DNA from: Alkalihalobacillus sp. FSL W8-0930
GTDB taxonomy: Bacteria > Bacillota > Bacilli > Bacillales > Bacillaceae_D
DNA length: 64,000 nucleotides
Direction of reading: 5' to 3'
Assembly: GCA_037965595.1 (NCBI GenBank)
Contig: CP150183.1
Span: 868,001-932,000 of the forward strand
Shown: piece after piece, positions 48,924-62,174 of the stretch
Layout: every line of letters begins with the position of its first letter
Numbering within the stretch: the first letter of the stretch is position 1
Notes under the pieces: generated by a model
Seen by the model: the letters and a program-made list of their open reading frames with translations, nothing else
Told to the model about the DNA's origin: nothing
Databases searched by the model: none
Position numbers and translations under genes: made by a program

Positions 48924-50053
48924 GCGATGTTCAAGTGAAACCAGGAGCAACCATCGGTATGATCGGTGGCGGACAATTAGGAAGAATGATGGCTCAATCA
49001 GCAAAGCAAATGGGGTACCGAATTGCGGTTTTAGAACCAGGACACGATTCCCCGTGTGCTCAAGTAGCTGATCATGTGATTGAAGCAAATTATGACGATC
49101 TTGACGGCGCAGCTAAGCTTGCGGAGTTAAGTGACGTCATCACATATGAGTTTGAAAACATAGATGAATCAACGGCAAAGTGGCTGACAGAACATGTTGA
49201 TTTTCCACAAGGTTTTGACGTGTTACGAGTGAGTCAGCATCGTTTAACTGAAAAACGAACAATTGAATCATTCGGCGTACCTGTAGCACCCTATGCTGAG
49301 GTATCATCACTTTCAGACATCCAAACAGCATATGAGACTGTTGGACTTCCAGCTGTTTTGAAAACATGTCGAGGAGGATACGACGGAAAAGGCCAGGCTG
49401 TTGTTCGAACGTTTGAAGAACTTGAACAGGCTGCAATAGAGCTAATACAAGCAGGTGAGCTGGTACTCGAAGGATGGATTTCATTTCAGTGTGAAGTATC
49501 GGTGATTGTGACACGTTCTCGAAACGGAGAAACAAGTACGTTCCCAGTAGCTGAAAATATTCATAAAAACAATATCTTGCACCAGTCGATCGTGCCAGCG
49601 CGTATCTCAGAAGAAACAGCTGAAGAAGCACGAGCCATTGCCTTAAAGCTTGCAGAAGGTCTTGAAGTAGTTGGGACGCTTGCAGTTGAAATGTTTGTTC
49701 AAGAGGATGGTCACATTCTTGTAAATGAGATCGCACCCCGTCCACATAATTCAGGACATTACACGATTGAAGGGTGCCTGACATCACAGTTTGAACAGCA
49801 AATTAGAGCGGTATGTGGGCTGCCACTTGGTAGCACAGAGCTCCTAAAGCCTGTTGTCATGGAGAATCTACTCGGTGAGGACATTAAGCCTTTATACGAA
49901 AAGCTACACCTTCTAGGTGATATTTCGCTTCATCTATACGGGAAAGCAGAAGCAAAGGAAAAACGAAAGATGGGTCATCTGACTGTTCTTGCAGATACAG
50001 TAGAAGCTGCACTTAGTCAGCTTGAGCAATTCAAGAAAGTAGCAACGAACTAA
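48920..50053 (+). CDS. purK: N5-carboxyaminoimidazole ribonucleotide synthetase
   Basis: ATP-grasp ligase making N5-CAIR from AIR, bicarbonate and ATP; 377 residues. [20 protein letters not shown] is the N-terminal nucleotide-fold loop, [18 protein letters not shown] the ATP-grasp phosphate loop and [17 protein letters not shown] the Mg2+/substrate motif. Coupled to purE by overlap and followed by purB after 30 bases. Confidence 0.97.
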   Translation: MSDVQVKPGATIGMIGGGQLGRMMAQSAKQMGYRIAVLEPGHDSPCAQVADHVIEANYDDLDGAAKLAELSDVITYEFENIDESTAKWLTEHVDFPQGFDVLRVSQHRLTEKRTIESFGVPVAPYAEVSSLSDIQTAYETVGLPAVLKTCRGGYDGKGQAVVRTFEELEQAAIELIQAGELVLEGWISFQCEVSVIVTRSRNGETSTFPVAENIHKNNILHQSIVPARISEETAEEARAIALKLAEGLEVVGTLAVEMFVQEDGHILVNEIAPRPHNSGHYTIEGCLTSQFEQQIRAVCGLPLGSTELLKPVVMENLLGEDIKPLYEKLHLLGDISLHLYGKAEAKEKRKMGHLTVLADTVEAALSQLEQFKKVATN

Positions 50054-50083
50054 TTTATAGATACTATATGGAGGCTTACTTAC

Positions 50084-51379
50084 ATGATTGAACGTTATAC
50101 TCGTCCGGAAATGGGCGCCATTTGGACTGATGAAAACCGTTATAATGCTTGGCTAGAGGTTGAGATTGTTGCGTGTGAAGCATGGTCTGAGCTAGGAATG
50201 ATTCCAAAGGAAGATGTTCAAAAGATTCGCGAGCATGCGAGCTTTGACATTGCACGAATTCTTGAAATTGAAGAAGAGACAAGACACGATGTGGTTGCCT
50301 TTACACGTGCGGTATCTGAAACACTTGGAGAAGAGCGCAAATGGGTTCATTACGGACTGACGTCAACAGATGTTGTAGATACAGCCCTTTCTTATTTACT
50401 TAAACAAGCAAATGATATTTTAGCTGCAGACTTAGATCGTTTTCTAGAAATCTTAAAAAACAAAGCTATTGAACATAAGTACACAGTAATGATGGGACGT
50501 ACGCACGGTGTTCATGCAGAGCCAACAACATTTGGATTGAAGCTTGGCTTATGGTATGAGGAAATGAAACGTAACATTGAGCGCTTTAAACACGCAGCGG
50601 AGGGCGTACGTTTTGGTAAGCTGTCTGGTGCCGTTGGAACCTATGCCAACATTGACCCACAGATTGAACAGCTTGTTTGTGAGAAGCTTGGTCTGAATGC
50701 AGCACCAATCTCTACTCAAACCTTGCAACGTGATCGTCACGCAGAATATATGGCGACTCTTGCACTGATTGCAACGTCTGTAGAGAAATTTGCTGTTGAA
50801 ATTCGTGGTCTTCAAAAGAGTGAGACGCGTGAAGTTGAAGAATTTTTTGCAAAAGGTCAAAAAGGATCTTCTGCAATGCCGCACAAGCGTAACCCAATCG
50901 GTTCTGAAAATATGACTGGGCTTGCTCGTTTAATTAGAGGCTACATGCTGACAGCCTACGAAAACGTACCATTATGGCACGAACGTGATATCTCTCACTC
51001 ATCTGCTGAACGAGTGATTCTGCCGGATGCAACGATTGGTCTGAACTACATGTTAAATCGTTTCTCAAATATCGTGAAGAATCTTACTGTTTTCCCTGAA
51101 AACATGAAGCGTAACATGACGCGCACATACGGGCTTATTTACTCTCAACGCGTGCTTCTTTCTCTTATTGATAAAGGCATGGTTCGTGAGGAAGCCTATG
51201 ACCTTGTTCAACCAAAAGCCACACAAGCGTGGGAAGAAGGTATTCAATTCCGCGAGCTTGTTGATGCAGAAGAGCGCATTACAGCGGTGCTATCTAAGGA
51301 AGAAATTGACGAATGCTTTAACTATGAACATCACTTAAAGCATGTAGATACGATTTTTAATCGCCTTGGCTTACAGTAA
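50084..51379 (+). CDS. purB: Adenylosuccinate lyase
   Basis: Cleaves SAICAR to AICAR and adenylosuccinate to AMP, releasing fumarate. 431 residues; the superfamily signature [17 protein letters not shown] holds the mobile catalytic-Ser loop; TSTDVVDTA and [14 protein letters not shown] carry the other conserved regions with the catalytic His. Acts as a homotetramer. The ATG follows TATGGAGGCTT. Same position as in B. subtilis. Confidence 0.98.
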   Translation: MIERYTRPEMGAIWTDENRYNAWLEVEIVACEAWSELGMIPKEDVQKIREHASFDIARILEIEEETRHDVVAFTRAVSETLGEERKWVHYGLTSTDVVDTALSYLLKQANDILAADLDRFLEILKNKAIEHKYTVMMGRTHGVHAEPTTFGLKLGLWYEEMKRNIERFKHAAEGVRFGKLSGAVGTYANIDPQIEQLVCEKLGLNAAPISTQTLQRDRHAEYMATLALIATSVEKFAVEIRGLQKSETREVEEFFAKGQKGSSAMPHKRNPIGSENMTGLARLIRGYMLTAYENVPLWHERDISHSSAERVILPDATIGLNYMLNRFSNIVKNLTVFPENMKRNMTRTYGLIYSQRVLLSLIDKGMVREEAYDLVQPKATQAWEEGIQFRELVDAEERITAVLSKEEIDECFNYEHHLKHVDTIFNRLGLQ

Positions 51380-51400
51380 ACCTTAGGGAGGTCCACACCA

Positions 51401-52111
51401 ATGGAAAAACAGCAGCAGCTTTACGAAGGAAAGGCAAAACGAATTTATCAAACGTCTGAACCGGGTGTTCTTTGGGTCACGTATAAGGATGACGCAACAG
51501 CATTTAACGGAGAGAAAAAGGACACGCTTGAAGGTAAGGCGAGATTAAATAATGAGATTTCCACGTTAATCTTTACTCATTTAAATGAAAAAGGGCTTCA
51601 TAGTCACTTCATTCGGAGATTATCTGACACGGAGCAACTTGTTCGTCAGGTGGAGATCGTTCCACTTGAAGTGGTTGTCCGAAATGTCGTTGCTGGAAGC
51701 ATGGCAAAGCGTCTTGGAATAGAAGAAGGCACGCCACTTGTTGAACCAATCGTTGAGTTCTACTACAAAGATGATTCGTTAGGTGATCCACTTATCACAG
51801 AGGATCATGTGTATCTCTTAGGGGCAGCAACAGCCGAAGAGGTTGAATCTCTTAAAATTCAAGCCAAAAAAGTAAATGAGTTATTAGTAGAGTTGTTTGC
51901 AGGAATTGGTGTAAGACTCGTTGATTTTAAACTAGAGTTTGGTCGTACAGACGAAGGGAAGCTGCTGTTGGCTGATGAAATTTCACCTGACACATGTCGT
52001 CTTTGGGACATTAAAACAAACCAGAAGCTAGATAAAGATCTGTTTCGTCGTAATCTAGGAAGCTTGCAAGATGGATATCAGGAAATACTAACACGCTTGG
52101 GAGGCCAATAA
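51401..52111 (+). CDS. purC: SAICAR synthetase
   Basis: Joins aspartate to CAIR using ATP; 236 residues, the single-domain bacterial form. YEGKAKRIYQTSEPGVLWV is the N-terminal glycine-rich lobe, VEIVPLEVVVRNVVAGS and LADEISPDTCRLWD the substrate and metal motifs. Its stop overlaps the purS start by one base (TAATG). Confidence 0.97.
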   Translation: MEKQQQLYEGKAKRIYQTSEPGVLWVTYKDDATAFNGEKKDTLEGKARLNNEISTLIFTHLNEKGLHSHFIRRLSDTEQLVRQVEIVPLEVVVRNVVAGSMAKRLGIEEGTPLVEPIVEFYYKDDSLGDPLITEDHVYLLGAATAEEVESLKIQAKKVNELLVELFAGIGVRLVDFKLEFGRTDEGKLLLADEISPDTCRLWDIKTNQKLDKDLFRRNLGSLQDGYQEILTRLGGQ

Positions 52112-52362
52112 TGTATAAAGTTAAAGTCTACGTAACGTTAAGAGAAAGTGTTCTTGATCCTCAGGGGGTAGCGGTTCAAAATGCGCTACACACAATGGAG
52201 TATAAGGAAGTAGAAGAAGTACGTATCGGAAAATACATGGAGCTGACACTTGCAGATACAAGCAATGTGGACGCTCGTGTAAAAGAAATGTGCGAGAAGC
52301 TTTTAGCGAATACCGTTATTGAAGACTATAGCTATGACATTGAGGAGGTTGTCTCTTCATGA
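52111..52362 (+). CDS. purS: FGAM synthase subunit PurS
   Basis: An 83-residue ferredoxin-like subunit that links PurQ and PurL in the three-part FGAR amidotransferase of Gram-positives. [20 protein letters not shown] and [12 protein letters not shown] are family motifs. Overlaps purQ by four bases. Confidence 0.96.
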   Translation: MYKVKVYVTLRESVLDPQGVAVQNALHTMEYKEVEEVRIGKYMELTLADTSNVDARVKEMCEKLLANTVIEDYSYDIEEVVSS

Positions 52363-53042
52363 AGTTTGCGGTCATAGTATTTCCAGGCTCAAACTGTGAC
52401 GCGGATATGTACCATGCGATCCGCGACCAGCTTGGGGAAGAGGTAGATTACGTGTGGCACAACGATACCTCACTTGATGGGTATGATGGCATTCTCTTGC
52501 CGGGTGGTTTCTCACATGGAGACTACTTGCGTTCAGGTGCCATTGCTAGATTTGCTCCAATTATGAATGCGGTCATTGAAGCGGCAAATGCAGGCGTACC
52601 CGTTCTTGGTGTTTGTAATGGATTCCAGGTTCTCTTGGAGGCTGGATTGCTTCCGGGTGCCATGAAGCGTAACGAGGGACTTAAATTTATCTGTCGTCCG
52701 GTACAACTATCGGTAGAAAACGCAGATACATTATTCACTTCAACTTATACAAAGGGGCAAGAGATTACGATTCCAGTCGCACATGGTGAAGGAAACTATG
52801 AATGTGACGAAGAAACGTATCAAGCTCTTGAAGCAAATAATCAAATTGTGTTCCGTTATAGCGAGAATGTAAATGGATCTCGTCATCAAATTGCAGGAAT
52901 TGTGAACGAGGCAGGAAATGTACTCGGTATGATGCCTCACCCAGAGCGTGCTGTAGAAGAACTTCTTGGCAGTGATCAAGGGCTACCATTATTTCAATCT
53001 ATTCTAAAAAACTGGAGGGACTCTCATGTCACTACTCGTTGA
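52359..53042 (+). CDS. purQ: FGAM synthase glutaminase subunit PurQ
   Basis: A 227-residue class I amidotransferase providing ammonia to Pur[18 protein letters not shown] is the N-terminus; catalytic Cys is in [20 protein letters not shown] and His/Glu in [12 protein letters not shown]. Overlaps purL by 17 bases. Confidence 0.97.
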   Translation: MKFAVIVFPGSNCDADMYHAIRDQLGEEVDYVWHNDTSLDGYDGILLPGGFSHGDYLRSGAIARFAPIMNAVIEAANAGVPVLGVCNGFQVLLEAGLLPGAMKRNEGLKFICRPVQLSVENADTLFTSTYTKGQEITIPVAHGEGNYECDEETYQALEANNQIVFRYSENVNGSRHQIAGIVNEAGNVLGMMPHPERAVEELLGSDQGLPLFQSILKNWRDSHVTTR

Positions 53043-55242
53043 ACCAACATCTGAACAGGTAAAAAAAGAAAAGCTGTATCAGGCTATGGGTTTAACTGAT
53101 GATGAATTCCAGCTTGTTGAAGAGATTTTAGGGCGTACCCCTAACTATACAGAAACCGGATTATTCTCAGTTATGTGGTCAGAGCATTGCAGCTACAAAA
53201 ACTCAAAGGTTCTTCTTAAGAAGTTCCCTGTAACAGGTGAAAAGGTTCTTCAAGGACCTGGTGAAGGTGCAGGAATTATTGATATTGGTGATGAACAGGC
53301 GGTTGTTTTTAAAATTGAAAGCCACAACCACCCTTCAGCGATTGAGCCTTATCAAGGAGCTGCAACCGGAGTTGGCGGAATTTTGCGTGATGTGTTCTCC
53401 ATGGGAGCACGACCAATCTCGATATTAAATTCTCTTCGTTTTGGTGAACTAACGTCTCCAAAGGTTCGCTACCTATTTGAAGAGGTTGTTGCGGGTATTG
53501 CAGGATACGGAAACTGTATCGGTGTCCCAACAGTAGGGGGAGAAGTACAATTTGATCCTTGTTATGAAGGAAACCCTTTAGTGAATGCAATGTGTGTTGG
53601 TTTAATTGACCATAAAGACATTCAAAAAGGGCAAGCAAAAGGTGTAGGAAACACAGTGATGTACGTTGGCGCAAGCACAGGCCGGGACGGGATCCACGGT
53701 GCAACCTTTGCATCTGAGGAGTTAAGTGAAAGTTCAGAAGAGAAACGCCCAGCCGTTCAAGTAGGCGACCCATTTATGGAAAAGCTTTTACTTGAAGCAT
53801 GCCTTGAGTTAATTCAAAGTGATGCGTTAGTTGGGATTCAAGACATGGGAGCGGCAGGACTAACATCGTCTTCTGCTGAGATGGCTAGTAAAGCTGGTTC
53901 TGGAATTGTGATGAACCTAGACCTGATTCCACAACGTGAAAAAGGCATGACTGCTTATGAGATGATGTTATCTGAATCTCAAGAGCGTATGCTTATCGTT
54001 GTGCAAAAAGGAAGAGAAGCTGAAATCAAAGAAATCGTCGATCGTTGGGGACTACTTTCAGCAGAGGTTGGTTACGTAACAGACGATAAACGTCTTCGTT
54101 TGATGCATAACGGCGAGGTAGCGGCAGATGTTCCTGTAGATGCACTAGCTGAAGAAGCACCTGTTTATCACAAGCCTTCATCTGTACCAGCTTATTACAA
54201 GGAGTTCCAAGAACAAGCTGCTTATGTACCTAAAGTAGAAGACTTTAATGAAACATTACTTAAACTACTAGCTCAGCCAACCATTGCGAGTAAGGAATGG
54301 GTCTATGATCAATACGACTACATGGTTCAAACAAACACGGTGGTATCACCTGGTTCCGATGCAGCTGTTGTGCGCATCCGTGATACACGTAAAGCACTTG
54401 CGATGACAACAGATTGTAATTCACGTTATCTATATCTAGATCCTGAAGTGGGTGGCAAGATTGCTGTAGCCGAGGCGGCTCGTAACATCGTCGCATCTGG
54501 TGGCGTACCTCTTGGAGTAACGGATTGCTTAAACTACGGTAGCCCTGATAAGCCTGAGATCTTCTGGCAGCTTGAAACATCAACAGACGGAATGAGTGAA
54601 GCGTGCCGTACGCTTGAAACACCGGTTATCGGTGGAAACGTTTCTCTTTACAATGAAACAACTGGTGGAGCGATTTACCCAACGCCTGTAATCGGTATGG
54701 TTGGACTAATTGAGGATCTTGATCATATTACAACGCAGGACTACAAGGCAGTTGGCGATCTTGTTTATCTTTTAGGCGAAACAAAACCTGAGTTTAGTGG
54801 AAGTGAGCTTCAAAAGCTTCAAGAAGGACGTATTTTCGGTAAGGCGCCTGAGATTGATTTATCTCTTGAGAAAGCTCGTTTAGAACAGCTTTTAAAAGCA
54901 ATTCAATCTGGTCTCGTTGCATCTGCTCATGATGTATCTGAAGGTGGTCTTGCGGTTGCATTAGCAGAAGGAATGACATCTGGTACATTTGGTGTTCGCG
55001 TTCAACAAGAAGGTACAAACCCGGTTAACCTTTTTGCAGAAAGTCAGTCTCGTTTTGTTGTGACTATTTCTCCTGAACATCGTACAGCCTTTGAAGCGAT
55101 TGTAGATGCGGAATGTATTGGTGAAGTCACAAATGAGAATCAATTAGTTGTATGTGACGAGAACGGCAAGGCAGTTCTTGATGTGTCACAAGAAGAAATC
55201 GTTAAGGCTTGGAAAGGAGCCATTCCATGTTTGCTGAAATAA
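53026..55242 (+). CDS. purL: FGAM synthase large subunit PurL
   Basis: A 738-residue small-type PurL that converts FGAR to FGAM with ATP and ammonia channelled from Pur[40 protein letters not shown] (metal/ATP site), and the second-half repeats [20 protein letters not shown] and [16 protein letters not shown] are visible. The internal duplication of AIR-synthase folds is typical. purF starts within its last 16 bases. Confidence 0.98.
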   Translation: MSLLVEPTSEQVKKEKLYQAMGLTDDEFQLVEEILGRTPNYTETGLFSVMWSEHCSYKNSKVLLKKFPVTGEKVLQGPGEGAGIIDIGDEQAVVFKIESHNHPSAIEPYQGAATGVGGILRDVFSMGARPISILNSLRFGELTSPKVRYLFEEVVAGIAGYGNCIGVPTVGGEVQFDPCYEGNPLVNAMCVGLIDHKDIQKGQAKGVGNTVMYVGASTGRDGIHGATFASEELSESSEEKRPAVQVGDPFMEKLLLEACLELIQSDALVGIQDMGAAGLTSSSAEMASKAGSGIVMNLDLIPQREKGMTAYEMMLSESQERMLIVVQKGREAEIKEIVDRWGLLSAEVGYVTDDKRLRLMHNGEVAADVPVDALAEEAPVYHKPSSVPAYYKEFQEQAAYVPKVEDFNETLLKLLAQPTIASKEWVYDQYDYMVQTNTVVSPGSDAAVVRIRDTRKALAMTTDCNSRYLYLDPEVGGKIAVAEAARNIVASGGVPLGVTDCLNYGSPDKPEIFWQLETSTDGMSEACRTLETPVIGGNVSLYNETTGGAIYPTPVIGMVGLIEDLDHITTQDYKAVGDLVYLLGETKPEFSGSELQKLQEGRIFGKAPEIDLSLEKARLEQLLKAIQSGLVASAHDVSEGGLAVALAEGMTSGTFGVRVQQEGTNPVNLFAESQSRFVVTISPEHRTAFEAIVDAECIGEVTNENQLVVCDENGKAVLDVSQEEIVKAWKGAIPCLLK

Positions 55243-56639
55243 AAGGCTTAAATGAAGAGTGTGGAGTATTTGCTGTTTGGGGACATAAAGACGCAGCGCA
55301 AATTACGTATTATGGTTTGCATAGTCTTCAGCATCGAGGTCAGGAAGGAGCAGGCATCGTTGTTTCTGACGGAGACACGTTGAATGTTCATAAAGGACTT
55401 GGTCTCGTAAATGAAGTCTTTGACCAGCAAACCTTACATTCTCTTCACGGCTCTGCGGCGATCGGTCATGTTCGTTATGCTACAGCTGGCGGCGGTGGAT
55501 TCGCGAATGTACAGCCACTGATGTTTCGTTCACAGGTAGGCGGACTGGCCATTGCACACAACGGAAACATTGTGAATGCCAACAACCTTAAGCTTCAGCT
55601 TGAAAACCAAGGAAGTATCTTTCAATCTACATCCGATACAGAAGTACTCGCGCATCTCATTAAGCGTAGCGGCTATTGGTCTTTAGAAGACCAATTCCGC
55701 CATGCACTTGCCATGCTTAAAGGAGCCTATGCGTTTGCGGTGATGAATGAACATCAACTCATTGTTGCAATGGATCCAAATGGTCTGAGACCACTTGCTA
55801 TTGGTCGCATTGGGGAAGCATACGTTGTCGCTTCTGAAACCTGTGCCTTTGATATCATCGGTGCAACATATGAACGTGACGTATTGCCTGGAGAAATGGT
55901 GATTATTGATGACAACGGATTACGTAGTGAACAATATGACAAATCACCGAATCCTGCGATCTGTAGCATGGAGTATGTGTACTTTGCTCGCCCTGATAGC
56001 AACGTTGAAACCATCAACGTTCATACGGCGAGAAAACAGCTGGGGAAACAGCTTGCCATTGAAGCACCAATCGAAGCAGATGTGGTAACTGGTGTGCCGG
56101 ATTCTAGTATTTCAGCAGCCATTGGCTATGCCGAGCAAACAGGAATCCCTTATGAACTTGGATTAATTAAGAACCGCTATGTTGGACGTACGTTCATTCA
56201 GCCTTCACAGGAGCTACGTGAGCAAGGTGTGAAGATGAAGCTTTCAGCCGTACGTGGGGTTGTTGAAGGCAAACGAGTAGTTATGATCGATGACTCCATT
56301 GTTCGCGGGACTACGAGCCGGAGAATTGTGAATATGTTGAAGGAAGCTGGAGCCCTTGAGGTTCATGTGCGCATCAGTTCGCCTCCGATTAAGCATCCAT
56401 GTTTCTACGGAATTGATACATCGACCACTTCAGAACTTATTGCTTCGCAGCATTCATTAGAAGAGATGCGTGACATGATGGGTGCAGATAGCTTAGCCTT
56501 TTTAAGCACAGATGGGTTAATGAAGGGAATTGGACGCAATCCGGAAATGAGTAATTGTGGTCAATGTTTGGCTTGCTTTACAGGAGAATATCCAACAGAA
56601 ATTTATGCAGATACAGTTCATCCACACGCAAAGGTGTAA
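55227..56639 (+). CDS. purF: Amidophosphoribosyltransferase
   Basis: Commits PRPP and glutamine to purine synthesis. ATG at 55227 gives 470 residues with an 11-residue propeptide ([11 protein letters not shown]) before the N-terminal nucleophile Cys12, as in the self-processing B. subtilis enzyme; GAAAGGAGCC precedes it. A frame 18 bases longer would spoil this. The [4Fe-4S] cysteines lie in KHPCFYGID and [11 protein letters not shown], and the PRPP loop is [16 protein letters not shown]. Allosteric inhibition by AMP/GMP is expected. Confidence 0.98.
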   Translation: MFAEIKGLNEECGVFAVWGHKDAAQITYYGLHSLQHRGQEGAGIVVSDGDTLNVHKGLGLVNEVFDQQTLHSLHGSAAIGHVRYATAGGGGFANVQPLMFRSQVGGLAIAHNGNIVNANNLKLQLENQGSIFQSTSDTEVLAHLIKRSGYWSLEDQFRHALAMLKGAYAFAVMNEHQLIVAMDPNGLRPLAIGRIGEAYVVASETCAFDIIGATYERDVLPGEMVIIDDNGLRSEQYDKSPNPAICSMEYVYFARPDSNVETINVHTARKQLGKQLAIEAPIEADVVTGVPDSSISAAIGYAEQTGIPYELGLIKNRYVGRTFIQPSQELREQGVKMKLSAVRGVVEGKRVVMIDDSIVRGTTSRRIVNMLKEAGALEVHVRISSPPIKHPCFYGIDTSTTSELIASQHSLEEMRDMMGADSLAFLSTDGLMKGIGRNPEMSNCGQCLACFTGEYPTEIYADTVHPHAKV

Positions 56640-56659
56640 TAAAGGGAGGCAGCATTCGC

Positions 56660-57697
56660 ATGTCAGATGCATACAAACAAGCCGGTGTTGATATTGAAGC
56701 AGGCTATGAATCAGTAAAACGAATGGGACAGCACGTGAAAAGAACAGCTCGTGCAGGTGTTCTTGGAGGTCTAGGTGGATTCGGAGGCAACTTCGATTTA
56801 TCTTCTCTAAACTACAAAGAACCGGTCCTTGTATCCGGAACAGACGGTGTAGGAACAAAGCTTATGCTTGCTTTTATGATGGATAAGCATGACACAATCG
56901 GTGTAGATGCCGTTGCGATGTGTGTGAACGATATTGTTGTTCAGGGTGCAGAGCCGCTTTATTTCCTTGATTACATCGCATGTGGAAAGGCTGATCCAGA
57001 GCGAATCGAAGCCATTGTCAAAGGAGTGGCAGATGGCTGTGAACAAGCTGGCTGTGCTCTTATTGGAGGCGAAACAGCTGAAATGCCGGGTATGTATGAT
57101 CCGGAGGAATACGATCTAGCAGGATTTTCTGTTGGAGCTGTAGAGAAGTCCGCACTGATTACGGGCGATGCAATCAAGCCTGGCAATGTTGTCATTGGTC
57201 TAAGTTCAAGCGGCTTACACAGCAATGGTTTTTCACTTGTGAGACATGTGCTACTTGAAAAAGCAGGGTATGCTCTTACCGATCAAGTGGATGGTTTAGA
57301 GGACACATTGGGTGAAGTGTTACTAACTCCAACTAAGATCTATGTGAAGCCATTACTTGCTGCGATTAAACACCACACTGTAAACGGGCTTGCTCACATT
57401 ACAGGCGGTGGTTTCTATGAAAATGTTCCGAGAATGCTGCCATCAGGTACAAAAGTAGAGATTGATAACGGCTCTTGGCCAGTTCCTTCCATCTTTAATG
57501 TGCTAGAAAGAGAAGGAGAATTGAGTGAAAAAGATCTTTTCTCTACTTTTAATATGGGAATTGGAATGATGCTTGTTGTTCCAGAAGATGAGCACCTTGA
57601 TGTCATTCGTACACTTGAGTCAGAAGGTGAGCAGGCCTACATCATTGGGCGTGTGTCTCGCGGCGAAGGTGTAACTATTGGAGGCATTGATTCATGA
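56660..57697 (+). CDS. purM: AIR synthetase (phosphoribosylformylglycinamidine cyclo-ligase)
   Basis: Closes FGAM to AIR with ATP. ATG at 56660 ([19 protein letters not shown]) follows AAAGGGAGGC and gives 345 residues, the usual length. [39 protein letters not shown] and [11 protein letters not shown] are diagnostic. Overlaps purN by four bases. Confidence 0.98.
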   Translation: MSDAYKQAGVDIEAGYESVKRMGQHVKRTARAGVLGGLGGFGGNFDLSSLNYKEPVLVSGTDGVGTKLMLAFMMDKHDTIGVDAVAMCVNDIVVQGAEPLYFLDYIACGKADPERIEAIVKGVADGCEQAGCALIGGETAEMPGMYDPEEYDLAGFSVGAVEKSALITGDAIKPGNVVIGLSSSGLHSNGFSLVRHVLLEKAGYALTDQVDGLEDTLGEVLLTPTKIYVKPLLAAIKHHTVNGLAHITGGGFYENVPRMLPSGTKVEIDNGSWPVPSIFNVLEREGELSEKDLFSTFNMGIGMMLVVPEDEHLDVIRTLESEGEQAYIIGRVSRGEGVTIGGIDS

Positions 57698-58280
57698 AGA
57701 TCGCTGTATTTGCTTCAGGTACAGGCTCAAATGCAGAGGCTCTAATGCAAGCCGCATCCCAAAAGCAACTAGGCGGCGAGGTCGCGCTTCTTATTTCTGA
57801 TAAGCCGGGAGCTGGTGCGCTTGAAAAAGCTGAACGCTACGGGGTTCCTGCTATTGCGTTAGCGCCAAAGGACTTTCCAACGAAAGCAGATTATGAAGCA
57901 AAAGTAGTCTCTCATTTGCACGAGTACGGTGTGGAATTTGTCTGTCTAGCAGGATATATGAGATTGATTGGTTCCACCTTGCTAGATGCATACGAGGGAC
58001 TAATTGTGAACATCCACCCATCGCTTTTACCAGCTTTTCCTGGATTAGACGCAGTGGGGCAGGCACTCGAAGCAGGAGTAAGTGAAACCGGTGTAACCAT
58101 TCATTATGTTGATGCAGGCATGGATACTGGACCGATTATTGCCCAAGATAAAATTGTCATTGAAGAGACCGATTCAAGTGAAGATGTGTTCAAAAAGATT
58201 CAAGAAATTGAACATAAGCTGTATCCGCAAACGGTTAAGCAAATCATGGAGAGAAAAGTTGTAGGAGGAGACGGACAAAA

Positions 58281-58284
<4 letters not shown>
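57694..58284 (+). CDS. purN: GAR transformylase, 10-formyl-THF dependent
   Basis: A 196-residue enzyme that formylates [19 protein letters not shown] is the phosphate loop; the catalytic Asn-His-Asp set is in [17 protein letters not shown] (Asn, His) and [15 protein letters not shown] (Asp). Overlaps purM and purH by four bases each. Confidence 0.97.
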
Positions 58285-61093
<2,809 letters not shown>

Positions 61094-61101
61094 AGATGAG
61101 T

Positions 61102-61132
61102 ACAGCATCTGCTTCGGCGGGTGCTGTTTTTT
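61102..61132 (+). terminator. Terminator of the pur operon
   Basis: ACAGCATCTGC and GCGGGTGCTGT pair around a TTCG loop, then six Ts. Confidence 0.85.
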
Positions 61133-61146
61133 GTTGAGTTGGGAGC

Positions 61147-61333
61147 GAGATCGATGCGATGGAGAGCAGGATCGATGCGATAGGGTGCTGGATCCATGTG
61201 ATGGAGGAGGGATCGATGGGATAGAGGGGTGGATTCATGCGATGGAGGAGGGATCGATGTGATAGAGGGGTGGATGCATGTGATGGGGGAGGGATGGATG
61301 CGATAGGGAGCAGGATCCATGGGATAGACGCTA
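61147..61333 (+). repeat. Degenerate 20-21 bp minisatellite
   Basis: About nine units of consensus GGATCSATGYGATRGAGGRG, alternating 20 and 21 bases so that a 41-base higher-order period appears twice between about 61190 and 61290. Many units contain ATCGAT, GGATCC or ATGCAT palindromes at the same place. Open frames cross it on both strands (for example a Pro/Ser/His-rich frame on the minus strand) but they have no ribosome site or homology that I recognise. Confidence 0.85.
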
Positions 61334-61439
61334 GGAGTGAAACGCTAACCCAAAAACAACTATTGCCCAGTACTCTATTTCCATGTTTTACTAATATTAT
61401 AAATGTCAATCAATTCTAATTTAGAGGAGACCAAGACTA

Positions 61440-61796
61440 ATGATCAGACGCATCACTTTGTTTCTGCTTTTTGCTTTAATCCCGTATGGTTATATTGGAA
61501 TGCAGTTGGACTTTTCGTATCATGCAGTTATAGGTTACATTGGGTGGGGCATTGTTTTTATTTTGGTTGGGTTCTTGACAAGACGTAAGGTCCTAGGTCT
61601 TGAAACGGTCGCCATTCCAATCATTTCATATGTCATTTCCTACCTCTGTGTTCAAGCCTTCCAAATCGAACGGTGGTCCTACTTTTTCATTCCTTTTGGT
61701 GTTGAAAGCACATTGCTTCTATTTTACATTCTTAGTTTACTTGGGCTAGGTATAGGGCTGTTAATTGGCAAAAAGAAAAAGAACCCAGCGCTATGA
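61440..61796 (+). CDS. Small four-helix membrane protein, unknown
   Basis: A 118-residue hydrophobic protein with four likely helices (about 4-22, 28-45, 54-72, 85-110) and a basic C-terminus (GKKKKNPAL). TAGAGGAGACC lies ten bases before the ATG. I do not recognise the family. Its stop overlaps the stop region of the convergent gene by six bases, so the two mRNAs are complementary at their ends. Confidence 0.7.
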   Translation: MIRRITLFLLFALIPYGYIGMQLDFSYHAVIGYIGWGIVFILVGFLTRRKVLGLETVAIPIISYVISYLCVQAFQIERWSYFFIPFGVESTLLLFYILSLLGLGIGLLIGKKKKNPAL

Positions 61797-62036
61797 TGGG
61801 TTCATCACACGTCCATCCTGATGATGTTCGTGTTTTTTTGTTTCTATCTGATTTGCCTTGTTCATATACTTAATAGGACAAAAGCGAGTAATTCCTTCGG
61901 CTACCTTTAATGCACCTAGAATAATGCCGATAAAACCAATAAGGGATGCTTGTTTCTTAGCCGAAAATAATCCGAGCAATGTGAGGCCACATGTAAGGCG
62001 AATAAATGATTCAATGAGATGTAAATTTGGTTTCAT
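61791..62036 (-). CDS. YgaP-like DUF2892 membrane protein
   Basis: An 81-residue protein. ATG at 62036 is preferred (GTGGAGGAAC upstream). MKPNLHLIESFIRLTCGLTL and FIGIILGALKVAEGITRFCP match the DUF2892 inner-membrane domain (N-x-x-x-x-E-x-x-x-R-x-x-x-G and G-x-x-E-x-x-T-x-x-C-P), with two helices. In YgaP this domain accompanies a rhodanese; here it stands alone. The His-rich tail (KKHEHHQDG) could bind metal, which is speculation. Confidence 0.85.
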   Translation of the reverse strand: MKPNLHLIESFIRLTCGLTLLGLFSAKKQASLIGFIGIILGALKVAEGITRFCPIKYMNKANQIETKKHEHHQDGRVMNPS

Positions 62037-62174
62037 GATCAGTTCCTCCACTTTAAAAAGTTATTTAATGCTTTTCACAATTAATGTGTGAAAAGATGTC
62101 ACAAGTTTTTCCTATATAGACTTGATTTTGTGATAACATATAGACAAAAGAAAAATGAAATGGGTGATCTGCCA

